Source: Stratiolaelaps scimitus
Lineage: Eukaryota; Arthropoda; Arachnida; Mesostigmata; Laelapidae
Direction: 5' to 3'
Assembly (NCBI GenBank): GCA_019614645.1
Contig: JABWDB010000021.1
Location: forward strand, 3,968,001-4,032,000
DNA length: 64,000 bases
In this document: positions 1 through 10,345 of the stretch, piece after piece
Layout: each line of letters starts with the position of its first letter
Position numbering within the stretch: position 1 is the stretch's first letter
The notes under the pieces: generated by a model
Told to the model about the DNA's origin: nothing
What the model saw: the letters and a program-made list of their open reading frames with translations, nothing else
The model's database searches: none
Program-made: the position numbers and the translations under genes

Positions 1-1663
1 GTTGCATTGGACGCAACTATAATAAACTAAAGATTCAGAGGCGGTCCATTTGAAGCTTAGAAATTATTTGTTTTATAAGTACGCCCCTGGTTGATTTGTC
101 AGTGTCCGCAGAGTGTATTTCTGGGTCGGAGTACAAGTATTTGTTAGCTAGTTAAAATGAACATATTTTAGTCGGCGCGACATTTCTGACCCTGCAGGAC
201 TCAACAGAAATTATCAGGTTGGAAACGTTGAAAGAGAGAACAAGAGAGAGAGAGAGAGAGAGAGAGGAAATAGAACACCATATTCTATTTTACACATTGA
301 AAAGGCACCTTTTGCACAGATAGTATGATATTCTCCCATTTATTATCTTTAATTTATTATGATACTTTCCTCTCCCTCGTACCAGGTTAGGATAAGGTGA
401 GAGACGCTACGATTAATAAAATCGCACGGTATTATAATTCTCTCCGGATGCATGCATATATATATATATATATATATATAAATACAGTAATAAAATAAAT
501 AAATATTGTATTATATTATTTGCACTCGTATATGATCACTGTGATCCTCAGGTGCTTTGTAACAAAGACCGGAATAACAGGTGCCATTAAAGAGAGCGTT
601 ACGGATCGGTCGAGTTGAAATATGGCGATTGAAAGAAGACATGAGCTGTTCGAAGCGCTGTTACTGAAGATCTCATTTTTTTCCAGAGGTTATTCGACAT
701 GTGCGCATGAGTAGGTTCGTTTGTAGCCAAAAGAGAATAATTAGTACCGTCGCATCGCCGTAGAGGGCACAGCGACACATTCATCGGCTGATAGATTCTC
801 CTGGCGTTGTAGCAGAACGAATAATCAATCAGTGGCGCCACCAGAGAATACTTTAGCCAGATACTTACGATCATTTCATTAACGAACTCTGTGAGACACT
901 ATACTATACTGCAGCAAGTAGAAATGGACAACGAGAAGAAACACACAAGACAAAAACATAAGCTATTGGACTTAACTGCAAAATGATCAAATCGAATTGA
1001 ATTGATGCAGACGTTTCGGCAATATTCATGTGAGTCTGCAGAATCCCCACCACGGATATTATGCTTGTCTTTTTGTTCTCGGAATAGATTACTATGGTAA
1101 TATTAAATATAACCTAATGTGGTATAATAACACTATGTTGCAACTGCCCTTTTCTTGGACAAATATTAAATACTCCTGTATAATGTTGAGTTACAATAGT
1201 ATCACAACGTCCAGCACTAATACCACGAATGCTATTAAACAACAACAGTGAAAGAGACAAGAAGATAGATATCTGTATATGATGAGGCTGCTTCGAGTGT
1301 GAAGACGAAGAACGAGATTAGCTTACAAGCTAAGCAGACATACTCTAGATGGGTAGCTAGATTTGTTGCTGATGTTACAACTACATCTAATAATAATAAT
1401 AATAATGAGGGCATAAACGAGTGTTGCTATGAAGACTGGTATTCCGGTGCAGATACATAGGCTGATGTACTATACATTGCTGAAAGATACGTTCGATGTG
1501 GATAGATCTAAATGAATCAACAGAGAACTCTGTTAAAATATTGTACACAGACGGTGATAACAGTGACGGTAATGGCTATAATATTCATAATAATATTGTT
1601 AATGGTAAGATATACTCAAATAGTACTATTATCTCGCGTGTATGTATAAACGCCGTCGCCGTC

Positions 1664-1705
<42 letters not shown>

Positions 1706-4390
1706 TGGTCGCTACAGCTATAAATATTGCGCGGCGCGGACAAGAAAAAGGACAACATGTTCTGTAGGACGTTATTATTAAATGTGTCACGACACAGGAT
1801 CTCACATTTACAATCGACTGTTACATATATATATATGTAAACAACACACAAAAAGACAGTATACAATAACAATAATGAGACGAAATAGGGGAGATCGAAG
1901 AGGTAACTTGTACGAGATAAGCTTCAGGAAGAAAAAAAAACGATAAAATAATTTCGGAGATATAGTATTGATTTTATGAATTAGGCAGCTGCTGCGGTTG
2001 TCGACGATCCATTGTAAGGAACTACCATCAAGGGTCGTTCGCCGGCCGAAGTTGAGAGAAATTAAACAGAAAGGTATATAGATATATATATAAAGGGAGC
2101 GATAGAGAGAGAGAGAGAGAGAGTGGATCAGTCAGTCAGAGATTGCCACAACACCACCGAGTACCTATAGAGAATCCGCCCAAGCACTTTGCCCTTCCTT
2201 TTGTAGCTTTGCTATATGAGTATAATAATAATAATAATAATGAAAATAGTACATTTAAGGTAGCAACAAACATAGACATGTTATGACTATAATGACCGTG
2301 ATTATGATGTTAATGATGCTACTGTTAGAGTGAGGAACTTGAGATGACGTGGATATGGAAAGATCAATTAAACTAAATATATATATATATATGAGGTGCC
2401 CCAAAGAGTTGTTTCCGGTTTTAGTATGTCAAACTTTGGCGCCATGAGAGTGGCAGCAGCGGCGTTTGGGCACGAAAATAGTGTTATTAGTTGCCCCAGA
2501 GAGTAGGGCCCCTAATATATATATATATATATGAATTGTGTTGTTAGCATACTGCTACTGTTACCATTGAAATGAGTAGATTAGCAAACTGAATCAAAAT
2601 AATCGTTACCGCAAGAATTTTTGGCAAGTCAAATATATATATATATATATATATAGAGCGAGAGAGAGTGAGAGAGGCATATTCCTAACCAAACTGGAAA
2701 CAATTTTCTGCATAATTTAGTTCGAGCGATTAGTGACTACTATTTACTACACTTCACTTTTACGCGGATGCATTTTTTCGTTGCGAAATTCAGTTACTTG
2801 AAGTTCTCACATTTTTGGTCACATGCAATTCCTTGGCTCGACCATAGCACAATCATCTTGATTATTTAATAGAATAAGTCTCAAAACAAGTGAAAGTATT
2901 GGGCATGGTTGATTTATTACGCAACACTTCTTGGTATTTTCAGAAGAAAGCTCAATGCCTTTACATAACGAATTCTTGTCAGTGTTTGAAGGTGCCCTGC
3001 TTTTGCCAGGTCAGCAGCTCGCCAATGCAGTGAGTAATCTTTATCGATTGTTTTCTAAGGCCCCACCTCTGTAATTTGCAGACATCGTTTGAAGTACAAG
3101 AAGTGCACGCTGAAATAAGCAGAAAATTCTTTGATTCGAGTAAAATTTCAAGTTCAGCGATGGTCGCAATTCCACACTAGAAATAATGTTAGCAGCCAAA
3201 AAGTACGATAAAAGAGCAAACGAACCGTCTTGCAATGCCATAACTATATCAGTGTGATAATATAATACTATATTTGGGCCAAAAATCAACGATAGCTTTT
3301 ATCTATCCGAATTCGTAGAGCGCTAGCGATTGTAGATCACTCATAATCGACTCATATTAAATTCGACAACATTGCGTCTTCCTGGACAACAAAATTGTGA
3401 ACAAAACGCACGAAAATCAGATATAACCTATTCCTTCTAACGAGAGGGAACAAAAATAGAGAAAGGACGAATTTGTTTGTATATTGAATGTTACTATACT
3501 ACAGTGGACAGATGCATAACTGGTTACGAATTGATCAATAGCATCTAATAACACAATGAATAATGAGGCATAGCAGAAATACATACTATATATATATATA
3601 ATGTGTAGACAATATCTACCATAGTTACTCTCTATACGACTATTATTATTGTTGTTATGACCATATAGGTATGATCGAGATTAAGATGCTGTTAAATATT
3701 GAGAAGACAACATACGAACATGGCTTCCGCAGGCGAATGTGCGATCAATAATGGTGAGACGCTTGATGAAATGACGGCGACGACTCATTAGTGCTGTTGA
3801 CAATTCTGATATAAATAATATTAATTAATAATAATAATAACAACAACAAGATATATATATATATATATATATATAGGAAAATGTTGCTAGAGCTGCCGCT
3901 ACTAATCTAATACAAGAACTTTTATTGCAGTGCGTTGAGTACACATAAATAAATAAATTACCGCTGATAGGAATGAAACAATAGCGATACTGATATTATA
4001 TAATAATCATTCTCATTATTCAATCCGTTATCAGACACTAAATGAGTTCTTGGATCGTAGTATGTATGCATAGTTTGTTCCTGCGGTTCTCTATATCTGG
4101 GGTTAAGACATTTATATGGAGAGGAATATATAAAGAGAAGAGAACAAAGAATCGAATGCCGCGATGTAATGTCAATTGAGCATATTATCCTGAATTAATT
4201 AGTCAATTTGACTCTACCAAGGTACACTATTTCACTATAACAAATGATAGAAAACAGGTAATACTAAAAAGCAAGTGTAGCAATGAAGTTAAGTATCAAA
4301 ACTGATATGGTTGTAGAATTGTTATATACAACATATACCGACATGTTGTATTGAAATCGGAAATATGAAGACCTTAGTAGCACAGTTGTA
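1..4390. other. AT-rich, microsatellite-dense region with no supported gene
   Basis: No open frame here looks coding: the longest are under 100 codons, of low-complexity composition, and lack paired splice sites or a recognisable motif. The stretch is dominated by simple repeats: an AG tract near 243-267, AT/TA tracts near 452-480, 1672-1700, 2378-2392, 2516-2532, 2632-2655 and 3851-3875, a TAA tract near 2220-2242 and a GA tract near 2105-2124. It could be an intron or 3' region of a gene left of the window. Confidence 0.6.
2391..2514. mobile_element. possible mariner-type miniature element
   Basis: A GC-richer island of about 120 bp sits between two TA tracts. Its left end (GGTGCCCCAAAGAGTTG) resembles the tip of Tc1/mariner elements, and the right end carries a partly complementary GCCCCAGAGAGTAGGGC. 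TA flanks fit the target-site preference of that superfamily. There is no transposase. The inverted repeat is imperfect, so this is weak. Confidence 0.25.
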
Positions 4391-4394
4391 TTAA

Positions 4395-4622
4395 AAGAGA
4401 ACGCATTCGAGCTTAAGAAATTCATCATTTCACAGATTATGACCTACCAAGTTCGGTATCAATATGATTTGAAACAAAACACAACAATCTGTGGAAGATC
4501 GTATAAAGAAGACCAGCGATTTAATGACCTACTACCAATGACAAATACAGAATATAAATCAATCGATCATAGTTTCTATCTAGCACTGTTAAATGCTGCA
4601 AAAGTTTATTAACAAATGTTGG
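4395..4622. repeat. segmental duplicate of the segment at 9745-9975
   Basis: The two segments share long near-identical runs in the same orientation, including the stretch around AAATACAGAATATAAATCAA and the following 60 or so bases ending in a run reading GTTTATTAACAAATGT. The 9.7-kb copy lies just downstream of the first P450 gene. This copy therefore marks older duplicated DNA to the left of the present array. Confidence 0.75.
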
Positions 4623-4855
4623 TTTTTTGGCGAAGTATTCGACTACGTTGACCAAAAAACATGACGAAGTAAAAAAATATATCAATAAAGTCTATATTTA
4701 ATCCCGGCTATATCGTAAGTTGTTATTACTCAAGTGAAACAGATATCAATCACGCATTGCGAAAGTATGCCGACCAGCGTTTTTTTTCACAAGGTGCCAC
4801 TAATAATAGGTTAGTGGCACTGGCCCGAGTGTTATTCGAGGAGGTCACCAGCCCT

Positions 4856-5430
4856 TCACGTTCTGGGTGAACCCATGGATAATTCTGAAGATACAACAGA
4901 ACAGTAGTTAAAAGTGATGTAAATGAGGATAGGCAAAATGTTTTTGGAAATGAACATTGGTTTGAAGGGACCGAGAAAAAATATGGTACTTCTCATTGTA
5001 ATTATGCTATCTACCTGTTTCAATCCACTGACTAAACTCGTATGATACACAAACTGCATCGGGAAGACAAAATCAATTGTGCAATGCGCAAGGTGAGCGT
5101 GATACTGGTATCTTATAAAGCTTCCACTTCAGTCCAGTGCTACACCACAACGCAAATGTCTACTACTGGGCAACAGGGATGGCTGTTGATGATTAAGGAC
5201 TTCGCGGATCGCTGCAATACGACAGTGATACTGGAATCTCTGCCCCCTCTCTCTCTATATATATATATCAATATATAGAACGTCCTTCGGATGTGCCTGA
5301 CACCCGGCAGAGGGAGGCATGTCGTGGGAAAGAGATTGGTGGTCGTGAAAGAATAAATAGAGTCTCGGCAAGAAAGGTCCGCTCCGATATCGTGTTTTTG
5401 ATTGGTCGGTCTCCCTTTCCTCCTTCTCCA
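4856..5430. repeat. relic of the P450-array spacer repeat
   Basis: This block matches the spacers at about 16450-16900 and 23400-23850. All three share a short frame beginning MIxKLHxExKINCAMRKVSV, a TA microsatellite, and the following ACGTCCTT(C/T)GGATGTG block. In the array these sequences lie between adjacent P450 genes. Here no P450 follows: an R1-like LINE fragment starts at about 5440. It is more diverged than the two array copies. Confidence 0.75.
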
Positions 5431-5439
5431 ACCTTATGT

Positions 5440-6340
5440 AACCTGGCGTGGAAGGAGTCCTAGAGACCTGGATGCCCGAAGGAGCGACGACAGTGGCATT
5501 TGCTGACGATCTAGCTGTCATCGTGATAGCGAAGAACGAGACAAGGCTTAAAGGTACGGCGGGTGGTGGCCAAACACTTGGCGTACAATGCTGAACCTGT
5601 TCTCCTCTCCGGCAGGAAGATGAACTAGCAGCCTATGAAAAAAACTAAATAAAATAAATACTTGAGCAGCCTAAAGCGGCAGGTCAACTGGCTTCACAAC
5701 TCACGTGAAGTACGTTATCGGCAAGGCCAAGAACGCAGTGGTAAACCTCGGCAGACTGATGCCAACAGCCTGCGGGGCAAGCAAAACGGCGGAAAAACAG
5801 AAAACGGTGGCTGCTTGCCTTCGTGACAGGGGTCATCGTGCTCTACGGGGAGACAGAGGACCGGAGCCGTCAGGGGATGAGGAGCTCCCAACGGGAGATC
5901 GCCATCAAGATCTGCCGGACCTACCGCACCGTCCCCACTAAGGCAGTCTTAGTACCATCCCATGACCGACGAAAGGGCAGAACGACGCCAGCAAGAATCT
6001 ACGGCGGAGGAGGACAACGAGAAGACCCTGAACAGATGGCAAGAGAGTTGGAGCTTAGAAAGAGCAAACGCCGCGGGAGGATGGACCAGGACCCTGATAC
6101 ACGACATTGCATGCTGGTACAAGAGGCCCCACGGAAACCTCATGTAAAACCTGACACAGTACTGATAGGGCATGGATTCTTCCAAGCCTACCTGTGCCGG
6201 GTCAACTAGGTGGCAAGCCCTACATGTGGAGCGGTGCACATACTTCGCGGCCGCTAGGGAGCGGTGGTCACCCGAGCTGAGAATGTCTGAAATGGTGAGT
6301 AGTAAATCAGAAGTACGGCCAAGACAAGTATCCGCAACTT
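5440..6340 (+). mobile_element. R1-like non-LTR retrotransposon fragment
   Basis: Frames on the plus strand contain the reverse-transcriptase catalytic signature as VAFADDLAVIV near 5495-5525. Further on comes a C-terminal region (near 5960-6150) with ERRQQESTAEEDNEKTLNRW and a GxWTRTLI motif typical of R1-group LINEs. Frameshifts and stops break the frame throughout, and the CCHC-type zinc-knuckle region seen in the 20.6-kb copy is missing. It ends near 6340 with the same 3' sequence as the copies in the P450 introns. Dead fragment; the reverse transcriptase would normally drive target-primed integration. Confidence 0.75.
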
Positions 6341-7300
6341 GTAATGTATTATATAAATATATGATCAGAGTTTATAGTATTCACACAATATATAAGATAC
6401 AACTATTAAGCGGCGCTCAATACCTTATATATAAAGGTGTTGAGCGCCGCTCATCTTGGTCATCCGCTGCTTGACGATCTCGCTGGGTTGTTGAGCGAGG
6501 TGACGTGCTGGCAGGTTGCAGCATGGTATCGCGGGCAAGAGGCTCCGCATCTGAGGCATCGGCAGGATTCGCTCGAGACATGGAAACCGCGTTCCCCACA
6601 CAGAAAATGATGGAACCCGTGCGGATTTGCACGGTTTACCAGGAATCGTATAATGCACAACCAATGAAATAAAAGAACATGTCAAAAATAAAAATGCTCT
6701 TGTAAACAAAACTAGTATCAAGATTTCGCCTTGTATTGTTTTCCTTCCGGGAGTACCAAATACTACTAATGAGTCCAGGGGGCAAAACGCTTCGCGGCAC
6801 GGTAGACGATTTATTTTGAGTTTTTTATTTGTTGTATACATAGAGGTTATTTGCAGCAAACGCATTATCATTCCTCTGGCGGGTTCCGCGCCATATGCGT
6901 TCGTAAGCAACCCTCAGATCGGTGAACGAAATGTGTCCCTTTGAACAAAGGAGACTTTGCATTGTATTATATACTAGCATGTTTATATTGTCTTACATAA
7001 CGCTAACACCGATATAGTATGGTGATCATAATAAAACACCGATATCAACGGCAATTCATTGATTTTGTTTATTTATTCGATTGGCGATCAATTTTACATT
7101 GTTCATTGATCCCTCCATCCACATGACACCCAGCAAATTTCAACAGAACAAGAGATCACTCAACGCTTCGACGACGGTGATAGTTATGAATGCAAAATAC
7201 TAGCCATCTGGTTAGCTGGTCGGCTGGTTCATGTTGTTATCGTTGAAAGCTCGTCTTTCAAGTTAACACTTTGAAGTGCATTGTCCATAGTTCGTCTGGA
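6341..7300. other. no gene seen; contains a hairpin and candidate 3' signals
   Basis: A frame of 161 codons on the minus strand (6425-6910) has neither domain-like composition nor splice support, and is judged chance. An inverted repeat lies at 6409-6451. Overlapping AATAAA motifs on the minus strand at 7068-7077 suit the polyadenylation of the gene that ends at 7315. Confidence 0.5.
6409..6451. repeat. inverted repeat, 18-bp arms with one mismatch
   Basis: Arms 6409-6426 and 6434-6451 are complementary at 17 of 18 positions around a 7-nt AT loop. The arm core is AGCGGCGCTCAA, unusually GC-rich for this neighbourhood. Confidence 0.85.
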
Positions 7301-7314
7301 CGTCTGTTTAAACA

Positions 7315-8253
7315 TTACATCGAAGATCGCCAGTAAGTGGTCAGCGCAAGGAATATACCCGTGTCGTCGTTAGCCAGTTGGATATAGAAGTTGTCCACGA
7401 GCTCTTGGAAAGAAATGAAAGAACTGCAAGCGGGCTCTTGAGGTCGTCCGCATGGGCAGATTCTTAGGGCAAGAAATGGACCAGGCTTGAGACGTAGCCG
7501 ATCTCCAGATGCAATGACCGCGATCGTACCATCGTCGAACAGTTGAATGTCCATTCGCCAAATGTCATCAGGTTCTTCGAAATAGTTCATCACGAAGCGG
7601 TATTCACCTGGGGGTACCCCACGTAGAGCCGTGACCTCGATTTCAAGAAAGCCTGGTAACTCGGTTGACCGACGTCTACACTCCTCTATTAGAGGCCACA
7701 AATTCATTGTCGCATAGGGTGTGAGCACTCTTTCAAGGGAATTAATCGTAACATGAATCTCTCGTAAACGTAGCCGTACTAGTTGTTTATATTCAAGGAG
7801 CCGAGCCTCTTTTTCGTTTCGAGGTGTGCGTTCAAGCTCTCGCTCGACTCTAGTTCCTACATGTTTCATGAACTCAAGGAGGTCAGCAATGGGTGCTCTC
7901 ATAAATAGAGGGCTGCCAAAGTGAGGGTCAAATATCGGTCGAGGTGACAAACGCCGTCGGTAAGCGCGACGAACAGGAAGAAGCACTATTGGCTCTTCTA
8001 CTATTAACGGCTCGATAGCAGATATATCTAACTCAGCAAACCTCCGTCTCAATACCAATAGAGAACGGCTCAGAGGTTGGAGTGCAGGACTTAGTGGGGG
8101 TGGAGCACTCCATCTCGATGGCAGACTACCTGGAAGCGGTAATTCGTCATGTGTCCTATGAAGTCTCACCAGACGCACTATTTCGCCCGAATCATCGACC
8201 CGATTCCTGCGAAACCTCCTATAAAGGTCCCTCAGGAATTCACGAAAGCTCAT
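7315..8253 (-). CDS. single-exon ORF, 312 aa, family not recognised
   Basis: An uninterrupted 312-codon frame starts at ATG 8253, an unusual length here where real exons run 100-500 bp. The protein is arginine-rich. The N-terminus is basic (MSFREFLRDLYRRFRRNR), followed by a proline/leucine-rich segment (about 40-65). A basic RRAYRRRLSPRP stretch comes near 95, then a probably helical stretch with many E/R/L (about 125-175). The C-terminal 110 residues are more mixed, with CPCG near 275. I see no signal peptide and no long hydrophobic helix. Minus-strand AATAAA motifs lie about 240 bp past the stop. It lies between LINE debris and a decayed Tudor copy, so it could be an orphan gene, a retrogene or a domesticated element ORF. 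I could not assign it to a family; function unknown. Confidence 0.55.
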   Translation of the reverse strand: MSFREFLRDLYRRFRRNRVDDSGEIVRLVRLHRTHDELPLPGSLPSRWSAPPPLSPALQPLSRSLLVLRRRFAELDISAIEPLIVEEPIVLLPVRRAYRRRLSPRPIFDPHFGSPLFMRAPIADLLEFMKHVGTRVERELERTPRNEKEARLLEYKQLVRLRLREIHVTINSLERVLTPYATMNLWPLIEECRRRSTELPGFLEIEVTALRGVPPGEYRFVMNYFEEPDDIWRMDIQLFDDGTIAVIASGDRLRLKPGPFLALRICPCGRPQEPACSSFISFQELVDNFYIQLANDDTGIFLALTTYWRSSM

Positions 8254-8775
8254 AATAAATCAATAATTCCGATTTTGTTGCTTGGGCTAACTGCGGTTGT
8301 GGTACAGGTTGAGTTCTCGATAATAACCTCGTTGTTCGTATGCGAAGAATTACAACATACGAACCGATATATTATAATTATATTACGTTAAGTTATTCTT
8401 CGATCCCCACTGTTATACATTTGTATTTAAAAGGGGTCCATCTGCCACATGAAGCAATGCCGAAAGCAGTTTCACCGTGGACGTTAAATGTTGGCTGTGA
8501 GTCAGCCCGGATAATTTATTTACAGGTTATTCTTCGCATACAGTATGACAATTGCGCATTGTTTTCAGTGTCAGGATCATACCCGGTTTCATACACGCAT
8601 GCATATGCACATGCCTGTATAGAATAGAACTATATACAATATAAAGTTTTGGTTTATTAATGAAACGCATTAACGCGTAATGCGCATACAATGATCGGGA
8701 TTGACACTTTAGGTGATCTTTAACTTCTACCGAGAAAATTGTGATCAAAGATATAAATATATAAACTTGGATATC
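8254..8775. other. spacer, no gene seen
   Basis: Only short frames occur. A small perfect inverted repeat (GTTCGTATG / CATACGAAC) lies near 8333-8363. Being just upstream of the start codon at 8253, this region would contain the promoter of the 312-aa ORF, but no clear core motif stands out. Confidence 0.4.
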
Positions 8776-8779
8776 TATG

Positions 8780-9700
8780 ATCAAGAGGTGGTCCGTAGAA
8801 GTCCCCGGTCTACTTAATAACAAAAAACTAACATCAAAGATACAGTACACAAGACAGCGTCCATACAGACAAATATTCAAAGAACCAGAATTCAAATAGT
8901 AACATTCACTTTATTTGCCGATCTCCAAGATAGCCGCGCGTCGCACGCCCTAATCTAACGCCCTAATAAACCTTTGGCTTCTTCAGCAAGAGAGTCAGCC
9001 ATTCATCCGAGGCAGAATGTCATTGATACCGTGACGGTGAAGTGAACGCGCGATAGGCCACGATACGTCTCAGGGATGCTCTCCCTTCACTTAGGGCGAA
9101 ATCGCTCCCTGAAGACACATGCAGGCTCTGTGCCCTCGTAGATCGAACTACACTTCATTAAACCATGTGCGAAGCTGAAAAAACCACGGGTGGGTATGCG
9201 TATAGCCTCCGTTAGTTTAGCCAGCATACTCCCCTTAAAAATCCCCACTAGATCGTTACATGCATCCGTGAGGGGCAATATTTTACTTACAGAAACAGAA
9301 CGACGTTTAACCCAATACGCCAGATAGAACACCTCAAGAAGGTTGGCAGTAATACGGCCTTTGGAGACCACGATCCCATTTTCTTACCCCTCAGACACTG
9401 CCACGTACAAATCGCCTGGAGAGCGAGTAAATCCTGACAACGAAATTTTATGATGAAACTAAAGCTTTCCTATTAAATGATTTAGATCCCCACCATGGAA
9501 GAATTTGGCTTGGTACCACCCTGAGACGGCTCATATTGAGGTGAGTACTATAGAAGTTACTAGTTACTAATTTTGCTACTGAGGGGAGTCCAATTAGCTA
9601 CACCATAATAGCTGGTCACCACCGTCAAGGTCAAGCAGGTTAAAGTTGACGTGTTGTGAAGAAAAGCGGGTGATCGGTCCGGTGGTTGTTGAAAACCGAG
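8780..9700 (-). pseudogene. decayed partial copy of the Tudor-gene 3' region
   Basis: Three blocks match the right flank of the P450 array in the same orientation: 8780-8920 with 29655-29795, 9000-9260 with 31089-31290, and 9391-9700 with 31540-31830. The last block covers the 5' part of the Tudor gene's last exon (GDLYVxVSE), the intron, and the end of the preceding exon. The copied last exon hits a stop right after VSEG, and the rest of that exon is absent. A 94-codon frame at 9087-9371 lies in the middle block. It could be a fossil exon, but I cannot show it is coding. Direct duplication with later decay is the simplest reading. Confidence 0.7.
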
Positions 9701-9744
9701 CTGCTTGCTGAACTGTTATGTGCAATGTTGTATTGGAATTGGAA

Positions 9745-9975
9745 TTCGAGCGAAAGAAATTCATCATTTCACGATAATTGATTATAACCTACCATATTGC
9801 TTATAGACACTACTTGAAACAAAACACATCCGTAGAAGACCGTATAGAGAAGACCAGAGATTTGATAACCTTCAATATCAAATACAATCAATGACAAATA
9901 CAGAATATAAATCAATCGATCATAGTTTCTATCTAGCGCTGTTAAAAATGCTGCAAAAGTTTATTAACAAATGTG
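9745..9975. repeat. segmental duplicate of 4395-4622
   Basis: Same orientation and long identical runs as the 4.4-kb segment. It lies between the Tudor relic and the 3' flank of the first P450 gene. The equivalent place downstream of the second and third P450 genes lacks it, so it marks the left edge of the array rather than each repeat unit. Confidence 0.7.
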
Positions 9976-10345
9976 CAAATAGGTGCAATTATTAGGCGGC
10001 AGAATAATCTATTATAATTGTGAAATCGTAATTGCACGAACAATTTGGTGATAATACACCCTTACTTTTACCCTATTTTTAATCGAGAACTTAAGCATTG
10101 TAAAATTGCAGTTCTGGAAATAAACCGCAAATGTTATGTTATGTTATGTTATTGGGTACAATAATATTATTGTGCATCATTGTGGATGTATTTAGAGATA
10201 AGACGTCCAGTACCGACACGATTGTTATTTAAATAAATACATACGCTATGGAAATATAGTAACGATTGATTTATTGTACTTTAAATAACAGCCTTTCAAA
10301 ATAATTAGTGCTTGCACATGATTTTGACCGTATAGTCCATTAATT

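Noticed and set aside
599..874. 91-codon minus-strand frame near the left edge
   Set aside because: It has no motif, no splice context and no repeat of the sequence elsewhere in the window.
6425..6910. 161-codon minus-strand frame
   Set aside because: The frame has no recognisable domain, runs through a hairpin at its end, and has no splice or homologous support. It is likely chance.
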